This document shows positions 37,588 through 46,326 of a stretch of DNA of 64,000 nucleotides, piece by piece (position 1 is the first letter of the stretch; the number at the start of each line of letters is the position of its first letter). Below the pieces are notes generated by a model. It did no database searches. It was not told the DNA's origin and saw only the letters and a program-made list of their open reading frames with translations. The position numbers and the translations under genes were made by a program. The DNA comes from Pseudomonas frederiksbergensis (GTDB taxonomy: Bacteria; Pseudomonadota; Gammaproteobacteria; Pseudomonadales; Pseudomonadaceae): contig NZ_CP017886.1 in NCBI RefSeq assembly GCF_001874645.1, forward strand, positions 372,001 to 436,000, read 5' to 3'.

Positions 37588-38694
37588 TTACTTGACGAGC
37601 TGGCGAACTGCCGACTCGTAGGGAATGTTTTTCTCGGCGGCCAAGGCGGTCGCACGGTTGTGCAGACCGAGACGGTCGGGGTCGGTATTCTTTTCGGCGA
37701 ACTCCATGTCCATCGGCGAGTTACCGTCACCTTTACGGTCCTTGCTCGCCTGTTCGGCGAAGTCGATTTGCTTTGGCAGGTCGTTGAAGATCGCCTTCAG
37801 ACCATCGACAACCGGTGCACGCTGGTCGCCTTCGCCAAACTCCAGCGGCGCGTCACCGGCTTCGGCGAAGTCCAGGACGGCGATCAGGGCATCAGCATGT
37901 TTGGGCAGCAAACGACCGGCGCCGACCAGGCCTTCGGCAAACGCCAGGTTGGCGGCGTGGCGTGTTTTGGCAGCGGCGTTGCGCTCATTGGTTTGGTGTT
38001 GCTCAACCAGGGTTGAGAGACGCTGGTTCTCCGCTTCCAGGGCGGCTTTCTCGGCCTCAGTCACAGGCTGTTCCTCGGTGGTTTTGGGTGGGGTTTTGGT
38101 GGGCTCGCTAAAGGCCGGACGGCTGCCTTCGCGGCGGGCTTCTTCGGCCAGGTTGTCGACGTCGTAACCCGGCACAACCTGATCAGCCGTTTCCTGGCCG
38201 AACTGGGCGATCAGCCACTCACGCAGACGGCGAAAGACACTCGCGGAAATGCTGTCGCCGAAGTCGCCAAACTCGATGACACCTTCCTCGCCATCCGCCA
38301 GCTCGATGGGGCGCAAGCCCTTCACCGCAGGTGGCTGGGCACCGAGGAAGCCAACATGGCGCAGGTAGTACACGCCTGGCACCGGGTTGTTCGCGGCATC
38401 GGGGTGATAAAAGGAGGCAGAGATTTTCTTGTAGCTGCCCTTGCTCACCTGCTCGGCAAAGGACATATCGACCTGTTGCGGTTCGGCCATCAGCCCCAAC
38501 GGCGCGGCCGACAAGGTCTTGACCCAGCCGGCTGCCGGGCCGTCGTGTTTGGGGTGGCCAATGACCAAAGGAGCTTCGTGCAAATCGGGGTTGTAGGCTT
38601 GCACCGTTGCGGCCAGATCGGACGCGCTGATGGTGTAGCTGGCACCGTTCATGGCGGTGTGCGTTCCCGGCTTGAAAATGTGCAGTGGTTTCAT
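37588..38694 (-). CDS. Phage prohead protease / scaffold (Mu gpI-like)
   Basis: 368 aa. The N-terminal protease region (FKPGTHTAMNGASYTISASDLAATVQAYNPDLHEAPLVIGHPKHDGPAAGWV) belongs to the Mu I family. The C-terminal helical, glutamate-rich region (EAEKAALEAENQRLSTLVEQHQ onward) serves as scaffold. In Mu an internal start makes a separate scaffold; a candidate here was not assigned. First gene after late-promoter copy 3. Confidence 0.88.
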   Translation of the reverse strand: MKPLHIFKPGTHTAMNGASYTISASDLAATVQAYNPDLHEAPLVIGHPKHDGPAAGWVKTLSAAPLGLMAEPQQVDMSFAEQVSKGSYKKISASFYHPDAANNPVPGVYYLRHVGFLGAQPPAVKGLRPIELADGEEGVIEFGDFGDSISASVFRRLREWLIAQFGQETADQVVPGYDVDNLAEEARREGSRPAFSEPTKTPPKTTEEQPVTEAEKAALEAENQRLSTLVEQHQTNERNAAAKTRHAANLAFAEGLVGAGRLLPKHADALIAVLDFAEAGDAPLEFGEGDQRAPVVDGLKAIFNDLPKQIDFAEQASKDRKGDGNSPMDMEFAEKNTDPDRLGLHNRATALAAEKNIPYESAVRQLVK

Positions 38695-38751
38695 GGGCTG
38701 TGCGCTGACTGGAAGTGATACGCACAGCCTGAACCGCTGAGCGGCCCAGGA

Positions 38752-38771
38752 CTTTTAATCGGGTTTAAAGA
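38752..38771 (-). promoter_or_regulatory. Late-promoter motif copy 3 (before protease/capsid block)
   Basis: CTTTTAATCGGGTTTAAAGA on the plus strand, 57 bp upstream of the protease start, within a 233-bp gene-free gap. It corresponds in position to the Mu late promoter ahead of gene I. Confidence 0.85.
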
Positions 38772-38927
38772 GTGTTGATGGGGACGAACACCGCAAACGG
38801 TGCAAGTGGCACCCGCGTAGCGGGTTTGGAATACGGCGGGAGGGGTTTATAAAACGTTTACAGCGATGATCAGGGTTGCCAGAGGATGAACCGGAGCCGC
38901 TCGGCAACCACAGGGCCTCTGAGGGCC

Positions 38928-39404
38928 TTACAGGCGAGCGGCTTTTTCCAAGTGATTCAGGGCCAGCTCCAGGATGGCTTCCTCTGCTTCGGGTTGCAGC
39001 ACGCCCTCGGCATCCATCGGCAGGTACTCACGCGCCGGGATATCACCCCACAGGTGTGGGAACTCTGACTGCTTGCCACCGAAGTGCATCATGGCTGCAT
39101 AAGGTTTGTTGCTGCCGACCAAGGCGGAGCTGTCATCTGAGTGGCTGGTGATCGAGGCGGCCAATCCGGCAGAGCTGACCTGCAGCATTTGACCTGGCCA
39201 GTTACCGTTCTTCGCACGTCGCTCGGTGGTGACATCGGACAGCTCGGCCCAGTCGGGGCGACCTTCCTCCTCAAAGTTCTCCTCGGTCTGGCTGGCCATC
39301 TCGGCAGCAATGCCGCGCATCAATGGCGTCAGGTCACCCACGGCCCACTCAATAGTGTTCAGCAGTTGCTGCAAGCGTGGGCTGTCCAGTTCAACGGTGA
39401 TCAT
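38928..39404 (-). CDS. Phage virion morphogenesis protein (Mu gpG-like)
   Basis: 158 aa, starting at 39404 (MITVELDSPRLQQLLNTIEW). Family features are GIAAEMASQTEENFEEEGRPDWAELS, the YAAMMHFGG motif and FPHLWGDIPAREYLPM. Acts in head-tail joining. Last gene of the packaging/portal block; a gap with the late-promoter motif follows. Confidence 0.9.
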   Translation of the reverse strand: MITVELDSPRLQQLLNTIEWAVGDLTPLMRGIAAEMASQTEENFEEEGRPDWAELSDVTTERRAKNGNWPGQMLQVSSAGLAASITSHSDDSSALVGSNKPYAAMMHFGGKQSEFPHLWGDIPAREYLPMDAEGVLQPEAEEAILELALNHLEKAARL

Positions 39405-39417
39405 TGCAACACTCCTG

Positions 39418-40248
39418 TCAGGCCGCTGAGGCCTGTTTGCGTTTGAGCATGTCCGCCAGCCCGGTACCGGGCGCATGGTTGAATCCAGGATCGGTGCGGA
39501 ATGTAATTGGCTTGCCCGCCGCATCGGTGGTGCGCACCAAGGTGACCTGGGCGGTTCTAACTTCGCCGGTACGCTTGTCGATGCCGGTTTCAACCGTTTC
39601 GTTGGACACTTGTCCCTGGCTGGAAACGATGGTCAGGCCACGGCGCTTGACCGCCGACTCGGAGAGCGCGGTCACCCGGCATCGGCAGTTGAAGCCGTTC
39701 GGTGGGTAGATCGCCGACCAGACCGGATCATCGTGTCGATACACACAGCCACTCAGTGCCCGATGGCTGGGACGGGTCTTGCCGTCCAGGATCGCCACGT
39801 AACGCCAATACGGATGGGTGTCGCTGGTCTCTTCCATGCTGGCCTTGCGACCGGCCATGTAGGCGCTCTGCAGGTTGGTCTGGTAGATGGTCTTGAGTCG
39901 ACGTGGACTGCCCAGCTGGACCAGTTCGCCGACACCCTGGCTATCGACAATCACCTGTTGACCCCACCAGCCCTGGGATTCCAGCGTCGGCTGCAGCTCC
40001 TTGATGAACTGCTTGAGTGTTTGGCCCTCCTGCAACGCGGTTTCTACTGCGCCGCGAATATCCGACAGCAGGTCCAGGCGCATGGCCTTGGCCACCGTGA
40101 AAGACTGATCGTGTGCCTGGTCACGCATCTCCTGCCAGTTCCAGGTGATCGCGTAACCCTTGCTCTTGAGGTAGGTAATCGCGGCCTCAGGCTCCAGGCC
40201 GAAGATCGCTTTGAGGTCCGCAGGGTTCGGGGTTTTGACGGTGGCCAT
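39418..40248 (-). CDS. Mu F-like minor head protein
   Basis: 276 aa, starting at 40248 (MATVKTPNPADLKAIFGLEP) with GGAGGA upstream. The Mu-F domain near residues 150-210 is clear: WRYVAILDGKTRPSHRALSGCVYR, then PPNGFNCRCRVTALSE. A head morphogenesis factor entering with the portal. It starts 1 bp before the portal stop. Confidence 0.93.
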   Translation of the reverse strand: MATVKTPNPADLKAIFGLEPEAAITYLKSKGYAITWNWQEMRDQAHDQSFTVAKAMRLDLLSDIRGAVETALQEGQTLKQFIKELQPTLESQGWWGQQVIVDSQGVGELVQLGSPRRLKTIYQTNLQSAYMAGRKASMEETSDTHPYWRYVAILDGKTRPSHRALSGCVYRHDDPVWSAIYPPNGFNCRCRVTALSESAVKRRGLTIVSSQGQVSNETVETGIDKRTGEVRTAQVTLVRTTDAAGKPITFRTDPGFNHAPGTGLADMLKRKQASAA

Positions 40249-40249
40249 G

Positions 40250-41746
40250 TCAGTCCTCCCGATCCGCTGCGGCACTCAGACGGCCCCAGGTGTTGGTGAT
40301 GAACAGCAGGTTTGTCAGCTTGCGCTCTAGCGCCTGTGCATCCATTGACGGGTAAGCTTCGGCCAACAGACCGAGTACCTCGGTGTCGGTGCGAGCCTGC
40401 AGCAGTGCGTCGATCAAAGGGGCCACGACCTGTTCGCTTTGTTCCTGAAGCAACTCGGCGGGCAGGCTTTCAATGGCCTGATCGAGTGCCAACTGATCCA
40501 GGATAGGTTTCAGGCTGGGCTCGGCAAACTCTGTTGATTCAACCGGCGCTGCAGTTTCGATCAGGTCACCGTCCTGCAGATTGTAAGTACGCTTCCAGTA
40601 CTGCGGCGCGAACTTTACCCCTGATTCGGTTAGCGACTTGTCGCGGTCGGCCTGGGTCTTGTCGATTTCTTCCTGTTCCCACAGCTCGTACACCGGGGCG
40701 GCGACATGCTCGCCAAAGTTCAGATCGACGATCCGTCGAATGATCGCGTTCATCGTCGCGGTGACAATACCCTTATCGCCATCGCGAATTTCCCTGACTA
40801 CCTCCAGTCCGGCGGTCGCGCTGGCTTTGTTGCTGCTGGCTTCGGTGGTTTGGTTTTGCCCTAGCAGGCCGACGTTGATCTCGCTACGGCAATACACCAG
40901 CAGTTCGCGATAGACCTCGGCACTCCCGGTCTTACCCGTGGCTTCGATGATCTCGACGCTGGAGTCATTCGGAATCGCCCCCACCGCGTCCTGGACCATG
41001 GCTTCCAAGCTGTCGAGCAACAGGTCGGTCTCGCCGGTACTGGCACCACGCGGGTGTTTGCCGATCACCCAGGGCGAGCCGTACTTCTCGGTGAACTGCA
41101 CCCAGAACTTCAGCCCACCCTTCATGAAGATCACCGGCCAAAAGCACATCGACAGGTCGGCAAAGCCATACGGGTTGTTATAGGTTGCGTCCTGACGGGC
41201 CACGACAAAACGCTTCGGGCTACACAGCTCACCGCTCATACCGGCATCACGGGCGCGGAAACGCAGCTGATTCTCCTGGTCGTAGAGGAACCACTCGGCA
41301 GGCTTGCCCAAGAGATCCGTGGGAACGATGTGCATGCCCAGCGGTTGCCACATCAGTTCGATGGGCTGAAAGCCAAACAACGGAGCATCGAGCATCTCAC
41401 GGATAATCCGGTCGAGATCGAGGTCGGTCAGCCAGTCACGCACAAAGCGCTCAACCCGCACTGGGGCGTTGCCGCGCTTCAGGTCACGCTCCAGAGCAAG
41501 CACCGAGGACTTGCGGCGACGAATGTTGCCGCCGACCAGGGCGGAACTGCGCAGGTCGCGATAGACCGTAATGTCTTTTCCCTGGGCCTTGAGGATTGGG
41601 TCAGGGTTGGGCAGGTACATCCCCAGCGACTGAGCGTCGAAGCTACGCGCTCGGCTGGCAATATGGTCGGTCAGCCCCTTGTCGCGCTTGGGCTCGGCAA
41701 AGTTGACGAATTCCGTGGGTGAGACCCACACACCTTTCTTGCTCAT
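40250..41746 (-). CDS. Phage portal protein (DUF935, Mu gp29-like)
   Basis: 498 aa. Recognisable by GGNIRRRKSSVLALERDLKRG, QPIELMWQPLGMHIVPTDLLGKP, KYGSPWVIGKHPRGA and LNFGEHVAAPVYELWEQE. It forms the dodecameric DNA gate of the head. It overlaps the terminase by 4 bp. Confidence 0.94.
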   Translation of the reverse strand: MSKKGVWVSPTEFVNFAEPKRDKGLTDHIASRARSFDAQSLGMYLPNPDPILKAQGKDITVYRDLRSSALVGGNIRRRKSSVLALERDLKRGNAPVRVERFVRDWLTDLDLDRIIREMLDAPLFGFQPIELMWQPLGMHIVPTDLLGKPAEWFLYDQENQLRFRARDAGMSGELCSPKRFVVARQDATYNNPYGFADLSMCFWPVIFMKGGLKFWVQFTEKYGSPWVIGKHPRGASTGETDLLLDSLEAMVQDAVGAIPNDSSVEIIEATGKTGSAEVYRELLVYCRSEINVGLLGQNQTTEASSNKASATAGLEVVREIRDGDKGIVTATMNAIIRRIVDLNFGEHVAAPVYELWEQEEIDKTQADRDKSLTESGVKFAPQYWKRTYNLQDGDLIETAAPVESTEFAEPSLKPILDQLALDQAIESLPAELLQEQSEQVVAPLIDALLQARTDTEVLGLLAEAYPSMDAQALERKLTNLLFITNTWGRLSAAADRED

Positions 41747-43347
41747 GCATACCCCTGAGTCATGCGGGTGCCCTGACGCGGGCGACGGGATTTAACAGAG
41801 ACCGGACCTGAAACCATTTCCAGGGTCGCGAAGTTGGCCAGCATGCCGGCCCCCGCGAAGTCACCGTGACGATGTAGCTCCGGATCTTTGAGGTCTTGCG
41901 AGCGGGCTTTCATGACCATCGGAATGCCGTCCACCGTTTCAATGGAACGCACGTCCTGGTGCAAGGAGTCATCCTTGGGCAGCGTGATCGTGCCGTCCTC
42001 AAAGAGCTGAATGAACTTCGGCATCCAGGCGCCATACCAGGCACGACTAAGCTTGACCTGCTGAATGCGGTCACGACCAAACTCATCAGCGGTGTCTTCG
42101 GCCAAGGTCTCGCCGTTGCCAGTGGCATCCAACGCAGCACCCACAAAGCGCGGCAAACGACGCAGGATGTAGAACAAAATTTGCTGTTGTTGACGGGTGG
42201 GCACCTTGTGCATCTCCACCACAAACGGCACGTCACGGTTGCGTGCCTGGTCGACCGACATCGGACAGATGATCGAAAAGTCTCGGTGGCGGGCGTAGTC
42301 CATGCCCAGGTAGTGCCGCAACTCTGGCGTCAATGCCAGCAACAGTGGCGCAAGATAACGTTCGATCCAGTCATCGACATAGGCTTCACGACGCGCAACG
42401 GGCTGTAGGGCGAAGTCATCATCCAGCGCCAGGCGCAGTACCGTCCGACCTGGCCGCATGGCGTCCTCGATCCACACACCAGGGATGCACACACCGTTGC
42501 CATCCCGAGGGATCGCATCCAGTTCTTCGCGCATCTGCGCCTTGCGCGGGCCATAGGCATTACGGATCTTTTTGTACCAAGCTTCTTTGTCTTCGGCGGT
42601 AGCGAGCTTGCCGGCCATGAAGCACACCCGCTCAAACAAACCGTTGGCCACTGCGTCGTCAAAGGTGGCCCGATAGACTTCAGCGCTGTCGCCGTAGCGC
42701 TTGTCCCGGATGTCATTGACCATCTGGTTGAACGGATTGGCCTTACCGTTGTGGGTGCTGATGATGACGATGCGACCGCCCCAGATCAGCAGCGCCGTGG
42801 CGGCGTCGAGTACGGCGGATACGTCACGGTGAAACGCCGCCTCGTCGATGATGACCTTGCCCTGCAAGCCGCGCACGCCGGCTGGATTGCTGGACAGTGC
42901 GACGATCTTGAAGCCTGATGCGTAACGAATACGGTAAGCGTTGATCTGGCGGGTGTTGCCCGAGTCGTCCTGGTCTTCAAATAGGAACTCTTCGATTTCA
43001 CTGACGCCCGATGCTTGAGCCTCGGCCATCACCCGGCTGAACTTGGCGCAATAACCAATAAACTCCAGGCCTTTTTCCTTGGTGTCGCCGATGTAAAAGC
43101 AGTCCATGCCACCCGCGACTTTTTGCGATGCGGCGGTGATGACCGAGTCCAGCGCCTCGGCGAAGGTAATGCCAGTACGGCGGCCTTTTTCACAGAGCTT
43201 GATCTGCGCGTCGATGCCCAGCCATTGCGACTGATGGGCCATCAGAATCCCTTCAATCAGCGGGTTGTACCCCTCGGGAATCTCCCGAACGCTCGGCGGC
43301 AGTTCGTCCCACTCGACGACACGCAGCGTGCTGGCTGACGGCTTCAT
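41743..43347 (-). CDS. Terminase large subunit (Mu gp28-like)
   Basis: 534-aa packaging ATPase/nuclease. Adenine/Walker A region CEKGRRTGITFAEAL, Walker B-like GKVIIDEAAF, coupling IISTHNG, and a nuclease domain with LGMDYARHRDFSIICP and GAALDATGNGETLAED. Cuts and packages host-flanked phage DNA headfully. It overlaps the small subunit by 4 bp. Confidence 0.94.
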   Translation of the reverse strand: MKPSASTLRVVEWDELPPSVREIPEGYNPLIEGILMAHQSQWLGIDAQIKLCEKGRRTGITFAEALDSVITAASQKVAGGMDCFYIGDTKEKGLEFIGYCAKFSRVMAEAQASGVSEIEEFLFEDQDDSGNTRQINAYRIRYASGFKIVALSSNPAGVRGLQGKVIIDEAAFHRDVSAVLDAATALLIWGGRIVIISTHNGKANPFNQMVNDIRDKRYGDSAEVYRATFDDAVANGLFERVCFMAGKLATAEDKEAWYKKIRNAYGPRKAQMREELDAIPRDGNGVCIPGVWIEDAMRPGRTVLRLALDDDFALQPVARREAYVDDWIERYLAPLLLALTPELRHYLGMDYARHRDFSIICPMSVDQARNRDVPFVVEMHKVPTRQQQQILFYILRRLPRFVGAALDATGNGETLAEDTADEFGRDRIQQVKLSRAWYGAWMPKFIQLFEDGTITLPKDDSLHQDVRSIETVDGIPMVMKARSQDLKDPELHRHGDFAGAGMLANFATLEMVSGPVSVKSRRPRQGTRMTQGYA

Positions 43348-43895
43348 TGCTTCACGCCCAGGAACTGCTTACGCCAGAACATGGCCTGTTCTTCGGTCAT
43401 GCCCTTGGCCTTGACCGCGCTATCCAGTTCGGCAGCTTGCTCCTGCAGCAGACGATCACGACCTGCCTGCTCGGCAGCCTGACGCTCCTTCATGCTCAAG
43501 GTGCGGGCCTGCATGGTGTTCTTGGCGGCGCGTGCGAGATCCGCCACTTCCTTGGTGGTCACGTCATCCTTTTCATGGGCGCCCATTGCGGCCTGGTAAG
43601 CCAGGGTCGAGATAGCTTCCACCAACAACGCGCCGGTCTTGTCCGAGGCATCTTCACCAAAGGCACCGACAAAGGCTTCCGCCTGCTCGCGATGCTGACG
43701 GGCCTTCTCGGTCAACAGGTCATAGCCCACCTTGAAACGCCCCAACGCACTGCGACTGGGGGACTTTTCGTTGGGGAAGCGTGACTGGATATCGGCCAGC
43801 ATGTCATCCAGCGTCATGCGGTCTTCGCGCAACAGCTTCTGGATGTACGCCTTGACCATCGGCGGCAAACGGTTGATGGATGACTTGCCCGCCAT
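43344..43895 (-). CDS. DUF3486 (Mu gp27-like) terminase small subunit
   Basis: 183-aa helical protein (GKSSINRLPPMVKAYIQKLL, then MTLDDMLADIQSRFPNEKSPSRSALGRF). The N-terminal helix-turn-helix belongs to the DUF3486 family, the presumed small terminase of Mu-like phages. Position directly before the large subunit agrees. Confidence 0.9.
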   Translation of the reverse strand: MAGKSSINRLPPMVKAYIQKLLREDRMTLDDMLADIQSRFPNEKSPSRSALGRFKVGYDLLTEKARQHREQAEAFVGAFGEDASDKTGALLVEAISTLAYQAAMGAHEKDDVTTKEVADLARAAKNTMQARTLSMKERQAAEQAGRDRLLQEQAAELDSAVKAKGMTEEQAMFWRKQFLGVKQ

Positions 43896-43897
43896 GG

Positions 43898-44194
43898 TTA
43901 AGCTCCTGGCCGCTTGATGCCGGGAACTCGTGCGCGTCCAGCAGCAATGTCCTGACCGCGTTCAGTCAGGGTGGCCACCAGCACCGGCCCCACGTCATCC
44001 AAGGTCAATGCGCCTTGCTCCAGCAGCCAGTGCAGTTCGGTCTTGACCTGGTCACGGCTCAGGGTATGGCCGTAATTGTCCAGGGCCATGGTCAGCACCG
44101 AGCTGTTGGCCCGGTAGGCCGTCATCTCGGCCAGCAGGCGCAGAATCACCAGGCGGATGTCCTGGCGCAGGTATTCAGCGTAGGGCGTCTTCAT
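43898..44194 (-). CDS. Mu gp26-like winged-helix protein
   Basis: 98 aa (RLVILRLLAEMTAYRANSSVLTMALDNYGHTLSRDQVKTELHWLLEQGALTLDDV, in one helical/winged pattern), ending AAGRARVPGIKRP as in gp26-type proteins. Probably DNA-binding, function unknown. It overlaps the next upstream gene by 4 bp. Confidence 0.8.
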   Translation of the reverse strand: MKTPYAEYLRQDIRLVILRLLAEMTAYRANSSVLTMALDNYGHTLSRDQVKTELHWLLEQGALTLDDVGPVLVATLTERGQDIAAGRARVPGIKRPGA

Positions 44195-44496
44195 GTCTTC
44201 TCTCTCAGCAGGTAATCATTGATCCGGTCCAGCGAACGGGCCAAAGGGCCCAGCGCTTCCTTGACCCCCGACAGTTCGGCCCGCACGGCTTTCATGTCAC
44301 CCAGCAGATCGGTGACGGCGGTCTGGTCTGGAAGATGACGGACGTGTTCTTCCAGGGCGACGATGCGGGTGCGCAGTTCCAGAAGTTCCTGGCCGCTAGC
44401 CGCCTGGCGTTTGGTCATCCAGGTGTAGATGCCAAGTACCGTCAAGATCAGCCACTGCACGGTTTGGAAGCCGAAGTTGAGTTCGTTCAGGTTCAT
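44191..44496 (-). CDS. DUF2730 membrane-anchored coiled-coil protein
   Basis: 101 aa, starting at 44496 (MNLNELNFGFQTVQWLILTV). One N-terminal membrane span followed by a coiled coil (LLELRTRIVALEEHVRHL, then MKAVRAELSGVKEALGPLARSL). Belongs to the DUF2730 family (Mu gp25-like) of the packaging-lysis junction. Role unknown. Confidence 0.82.
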   Translation of the reverse strand: MNLNELNFGFQTVQWLILTVLGIYTWMTKRQAASGQELLELRTRIVALEEHVRHLPDQTAVTDLLGDMKAVRAELSGVKEALGPLARSLDRINDYLLREKT

Positions 44497-44714
44497 CGAA
44501 AACCCCGCGTAGCCAAGTGTTCCAAGGCGTCTAAGCAATCAAAACAATGTTCGGCACCAGGCTCAGCCTGGCGGCGATCTTCGGGAATGGCGTCACCGCA
44601 TTCCTCGCAGCGATAGGCCGAACGGCCTGAGCGCCGCTGCAGTTCGCTGCTACAGGCGCGCCGGATTGCCTCTTCGGTGTCGTCTTCATCCGTAGCGTGT
44701 TCAGCTACATCCAT
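44493..44714 (-). CDS. TraR/DksA-like zinc-finger protein
   Basis: 73 aa with an acidic N-terminal helix and a C4 zinc finger (CEECGDAIPEDRR, then HCFDCLDAL), typical of phage TraR/DksA-like proteins that bind the RNA polymerase secondary channel. It could adjust late or host transcription. Its stop overlaps the DUF2730 start by 4 bp. Confidence 0.88.
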   Translation of the reverse strand: MDVAEHATDEDDTEEAIRRACSSELQRRSGRSAYRCEECGDAIPEDRRQAEPGAEHCFDCLDALEHLATRGFR

Positions 44715-45022
44715 AGAGCGTCAGTCCTTTTTCTGGAGATCCAGTAACCCGTTGAGCTGGACGAGGTTGGTGCGAGCCCACAACCCGTAATCCTGGGCGT
44801 GGGCAAGAATGTCGGCAGGCGTGACGCCGCTTTCCAGTAGCTCGGCGTCAGTGCCGGGGGTGGGCCAGGCCGCTTGTTCAGCAGCGGTGGCAGCGGCGCC
44901 TGGTCTTGGGGCGGGCACACCGAGGGCGGCGTTGTAGTCGCGCAACCAACCAGCAGTGAACACGCAGCGAGGGATAGGCTGAGCAGCAGCACCCGGTGCC
45001 GGACGGTATTGGGTCGTGACAT
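44705..45022 (-). CDS. Rz1-like outer-membrane spanin lipoprotein (embedded)
   Basis: 105 aa encoded within Rz in another frame and extending 16 bp past its stop. The start at 45022 (MSRPNTVRHRVLLLSLSLAA) gives a signal peptide with lipobox LLVGC, followed by a proline-rich stretch (QDQAPLPPLLNKRPGPPPAL) as in Rz1 proteins. It pairs with Rz to fuse inner and outer membranes at lysis. Confidence 0.8.
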   Translation of the reverse strand: MSRPNTVRHRVLLLSLSLAACSLLVGCATTTPPSVCPPQDQAPLPPLLNKRPGPPPALTPSYWKAASRLPTFLPTPRITGCGLAPTSSSSTGYWISRKRTDALWM

Positions 45023-45335
45023 GGGAAATGCGCTCCTGGAGCTGGCGTTTTTCTTCGGCGTGCTGGGACATGACATCGAGCAACAAGGCTTCGGTTTCAT
45101 TGGCACGGGTGACTTGTTGCAGCAGCTGCAGGCGGTTGGCGCTCTCGGCGACTCGCGCTTGTTCTGCGTGCTCGGTCTTGAGATTGGCCAGTCCGGTGTC
45201 ACCCAGTGACGCGGCATAGCGAAAGCCAAAGCCGTAGGCGATGGAGCCCGCTGCAGCCGCGCTGAGCGCACAGGCAAACCCGACAGCAGCCAGGCGCGCA
45301 GGCAGTGGCCAGACGAGCTGATCAAGTGCGCCCAT
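44721..45335 (-). CDS. Rz-like inner-membrane spanin
   Basis: 204 aa with an N-terminal signal anchor (LAAVGFACALSAAAAGSIAYGF) and a periplasmic coiled coil (NLKTEHAEQARVAESANRLQLLQQ, then QHAEEKRQLQERIS). The embedded lipoprotein frame and the position after holin and lytic enzyme support the i-spanin role. Confidence 0.85.
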   Translation of the reverse strand: MGALDQLVWPLPARLAAVGFACALSAAAAGSIAYGFGFRYAASLGDTGLANLKTEHAEQARVAESANRLQLLQQVTRANETEALLLDVMSQHAEEKRQLQERISHVTTQYRPAPGAAAQPIPRCVFTAGWLRDYNAALGVPAPRPGAAATAAEQAAWPTPGTDAELLESGVTPADILAHAQDYGLWARTNLVQLNGLLDLQKKD

Positions 45336-45534
45336 GCTGATGCCTCAGACGGTTGCGTGATTTGCGCGCTCGGCGCTTGGCCGCCGCGATGCCGGTCTTG
45401 CCATAGCGATAAGGAGGTATGACGCTGGAGTTGATCCAGGTTCCGGCTGCTGTACTGGGAGAGACCCAGCGACAGGCCCCAGCCAGACCCGCCATCAGCG
45501 CAGCGAAGGTTCTTCCGAACAGGTTCAGCCTCAT
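45322..45534 (-). CDS. Small basic phage protein in the lysis cassette, 70 aa
   Basis: MRLNLFGRTFAALMAGLAGA then a basic tail (KTGIAAAKRRARKSRNRLRHQH). The ATG overlaps the holin stop (ATGA), so translation is coupled. One hydrophobic N-terminal helix may be a signal or membrane anchor. It could be a second holin or antiholin component; not recognised. Confidence 0.6.
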   Translation of the reverse strand: MRLNLFGRTFAALMAGLAGACRWVSPSTAAGTWINSSVIPPYRYGKTGIAAAKRRARKSRNRLRHQHGRT

Positions 45535-45752
45535 GAGGAGGCCCCCTGATCCGGTGGCCCCTGTTTGATCAGGCGCACAACAGTCAGCAGCAGTGCCAAC
45601 ACGCTGTTGAGCGTGGCGTACGCTCGGTCCGACAGCTGCGCCTGCCACATCGGCAGCAGCTCCAGTTGAGCGACGCCGAGTAAGGCCAGCAGTACGCCAA
45701 GCTGGACGCTGTAGAGCTTGTAGCAGCACCGCCAGGTGCAGATCAGTTTCAT
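45531..45752 (-). CDS. Putative holin
   Basis: 73 aa with two hydrophobic helices (LYSVQLGVLLALLGVAQLEL and LNSVLALLLTVVRLI) and charged ends, a class II holin layout. It lies directly after the lytic enzyme gene, with a 4-bp overlap. Holin would time release of the enzyme. Confidence 0.72.
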   Translation of the reverse strand: MKLICTWRCCYKLYSVQLGVLLALLGVAQLELLPMWQAQLSDRAYATLNSVLALLLTVVRLIKQGPPDQGASS

Positions 45753-46243
45753 GCGGGGACTCCCGCACCGTGCTGGACACCGCGCTCGATCCCGGCCAGG
45801 GCCAGCCCATCAACGATGACCGGCTCGCCGTACCAGAGACCGCCTGGCAGTGGGCCTGGACCGTTTTCGTGACGGATGATCGCCAGCACCAGGGCGCGCA
45901 TGGTGTCGTACTGGTAGACGTCCAGACCTTCAAAGTCAGGATCGACACCAAGGGCGCGGGCGACGGTAAGTACGTAAGCCTTGGTGTCGTTTTCAGAGGC
46001 TGGCGCCCAGCGTTCGATGATCTCGCGCACACTGTCGATCCGGCTGCCATCAGCGGCACGACGTTTGTCCTGGTAGGTAATCAGGACACGGGCAATGGCC
46101 CGAATGCCCCAGCGCGGGCCATTGAACTGAACGAAAGCACTGTCGGTTTGAACAGCGGCCATGCCTTGCCAGCGCACGCCCTTGGCATGACGGATGTTGC
46201 CGGGGTTGAAGTTACGGATACCGCGAGGATTTTCGGGTCGCAT
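45749..46243 (-). CDS. Phage lytic (transglycosylase-like) enzyme
   Basis: 164 aa, starting at 46243 (MRPENPRGIRNFNPGNIRHA). The pattern GIRNFNPGNIRHAKGVRWQGM, FVQFNGPRWGIRAIARVLITYQDKR and YQYDTMRALVLAIIRHENG belongs to phage lysozyme-like structural/lytic proteins. It is the first gene of the lysis cassette, downstream of late-promoter copy 4. No signal peptide, so it depends on the holin. Confidence 0.82.
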   Translation of the reverse strand: MRPENPRGIRNFNPGNIRHAKGVRWQGMAAVQTDSAFVQFNGPRWGIRAIARVLITYQDKRRAADGSRIDSVREIIERWAPASENDTKAYVLTVARALGVDPDFEGLDVYQYDTMRALVLAIIRHENGPGPLPGGLWYGEPVIVDGLALAGIERGVQHGAGVPA

Positions 46244-46282
46244 GGGACGCCTCCAGTAAAGGCGCCTCCCTTTTGAGGACGC

Positions 46283-46318
46283 CAAAAAGCACACACCGCC
46301 ATCATCGGCGGTGTGTGT
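46283..46318 (-). terminator. Strong terminator between repressor operon and lysis genes
   Basis: CACACACCGCC and GGCGGTGTGTG are perfect 11-bp arms with a 6-nt loop, followed on the minus strand by TTTTT. It lies 9 bp past late-promoter copy 4 and 40 bp before the lytic enzyme start. It should stop leftward transcripts of the immunity region from entering the lysis genes. Confidence 0.85.
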
Positions 46319-46326
46319 TCGGAGGA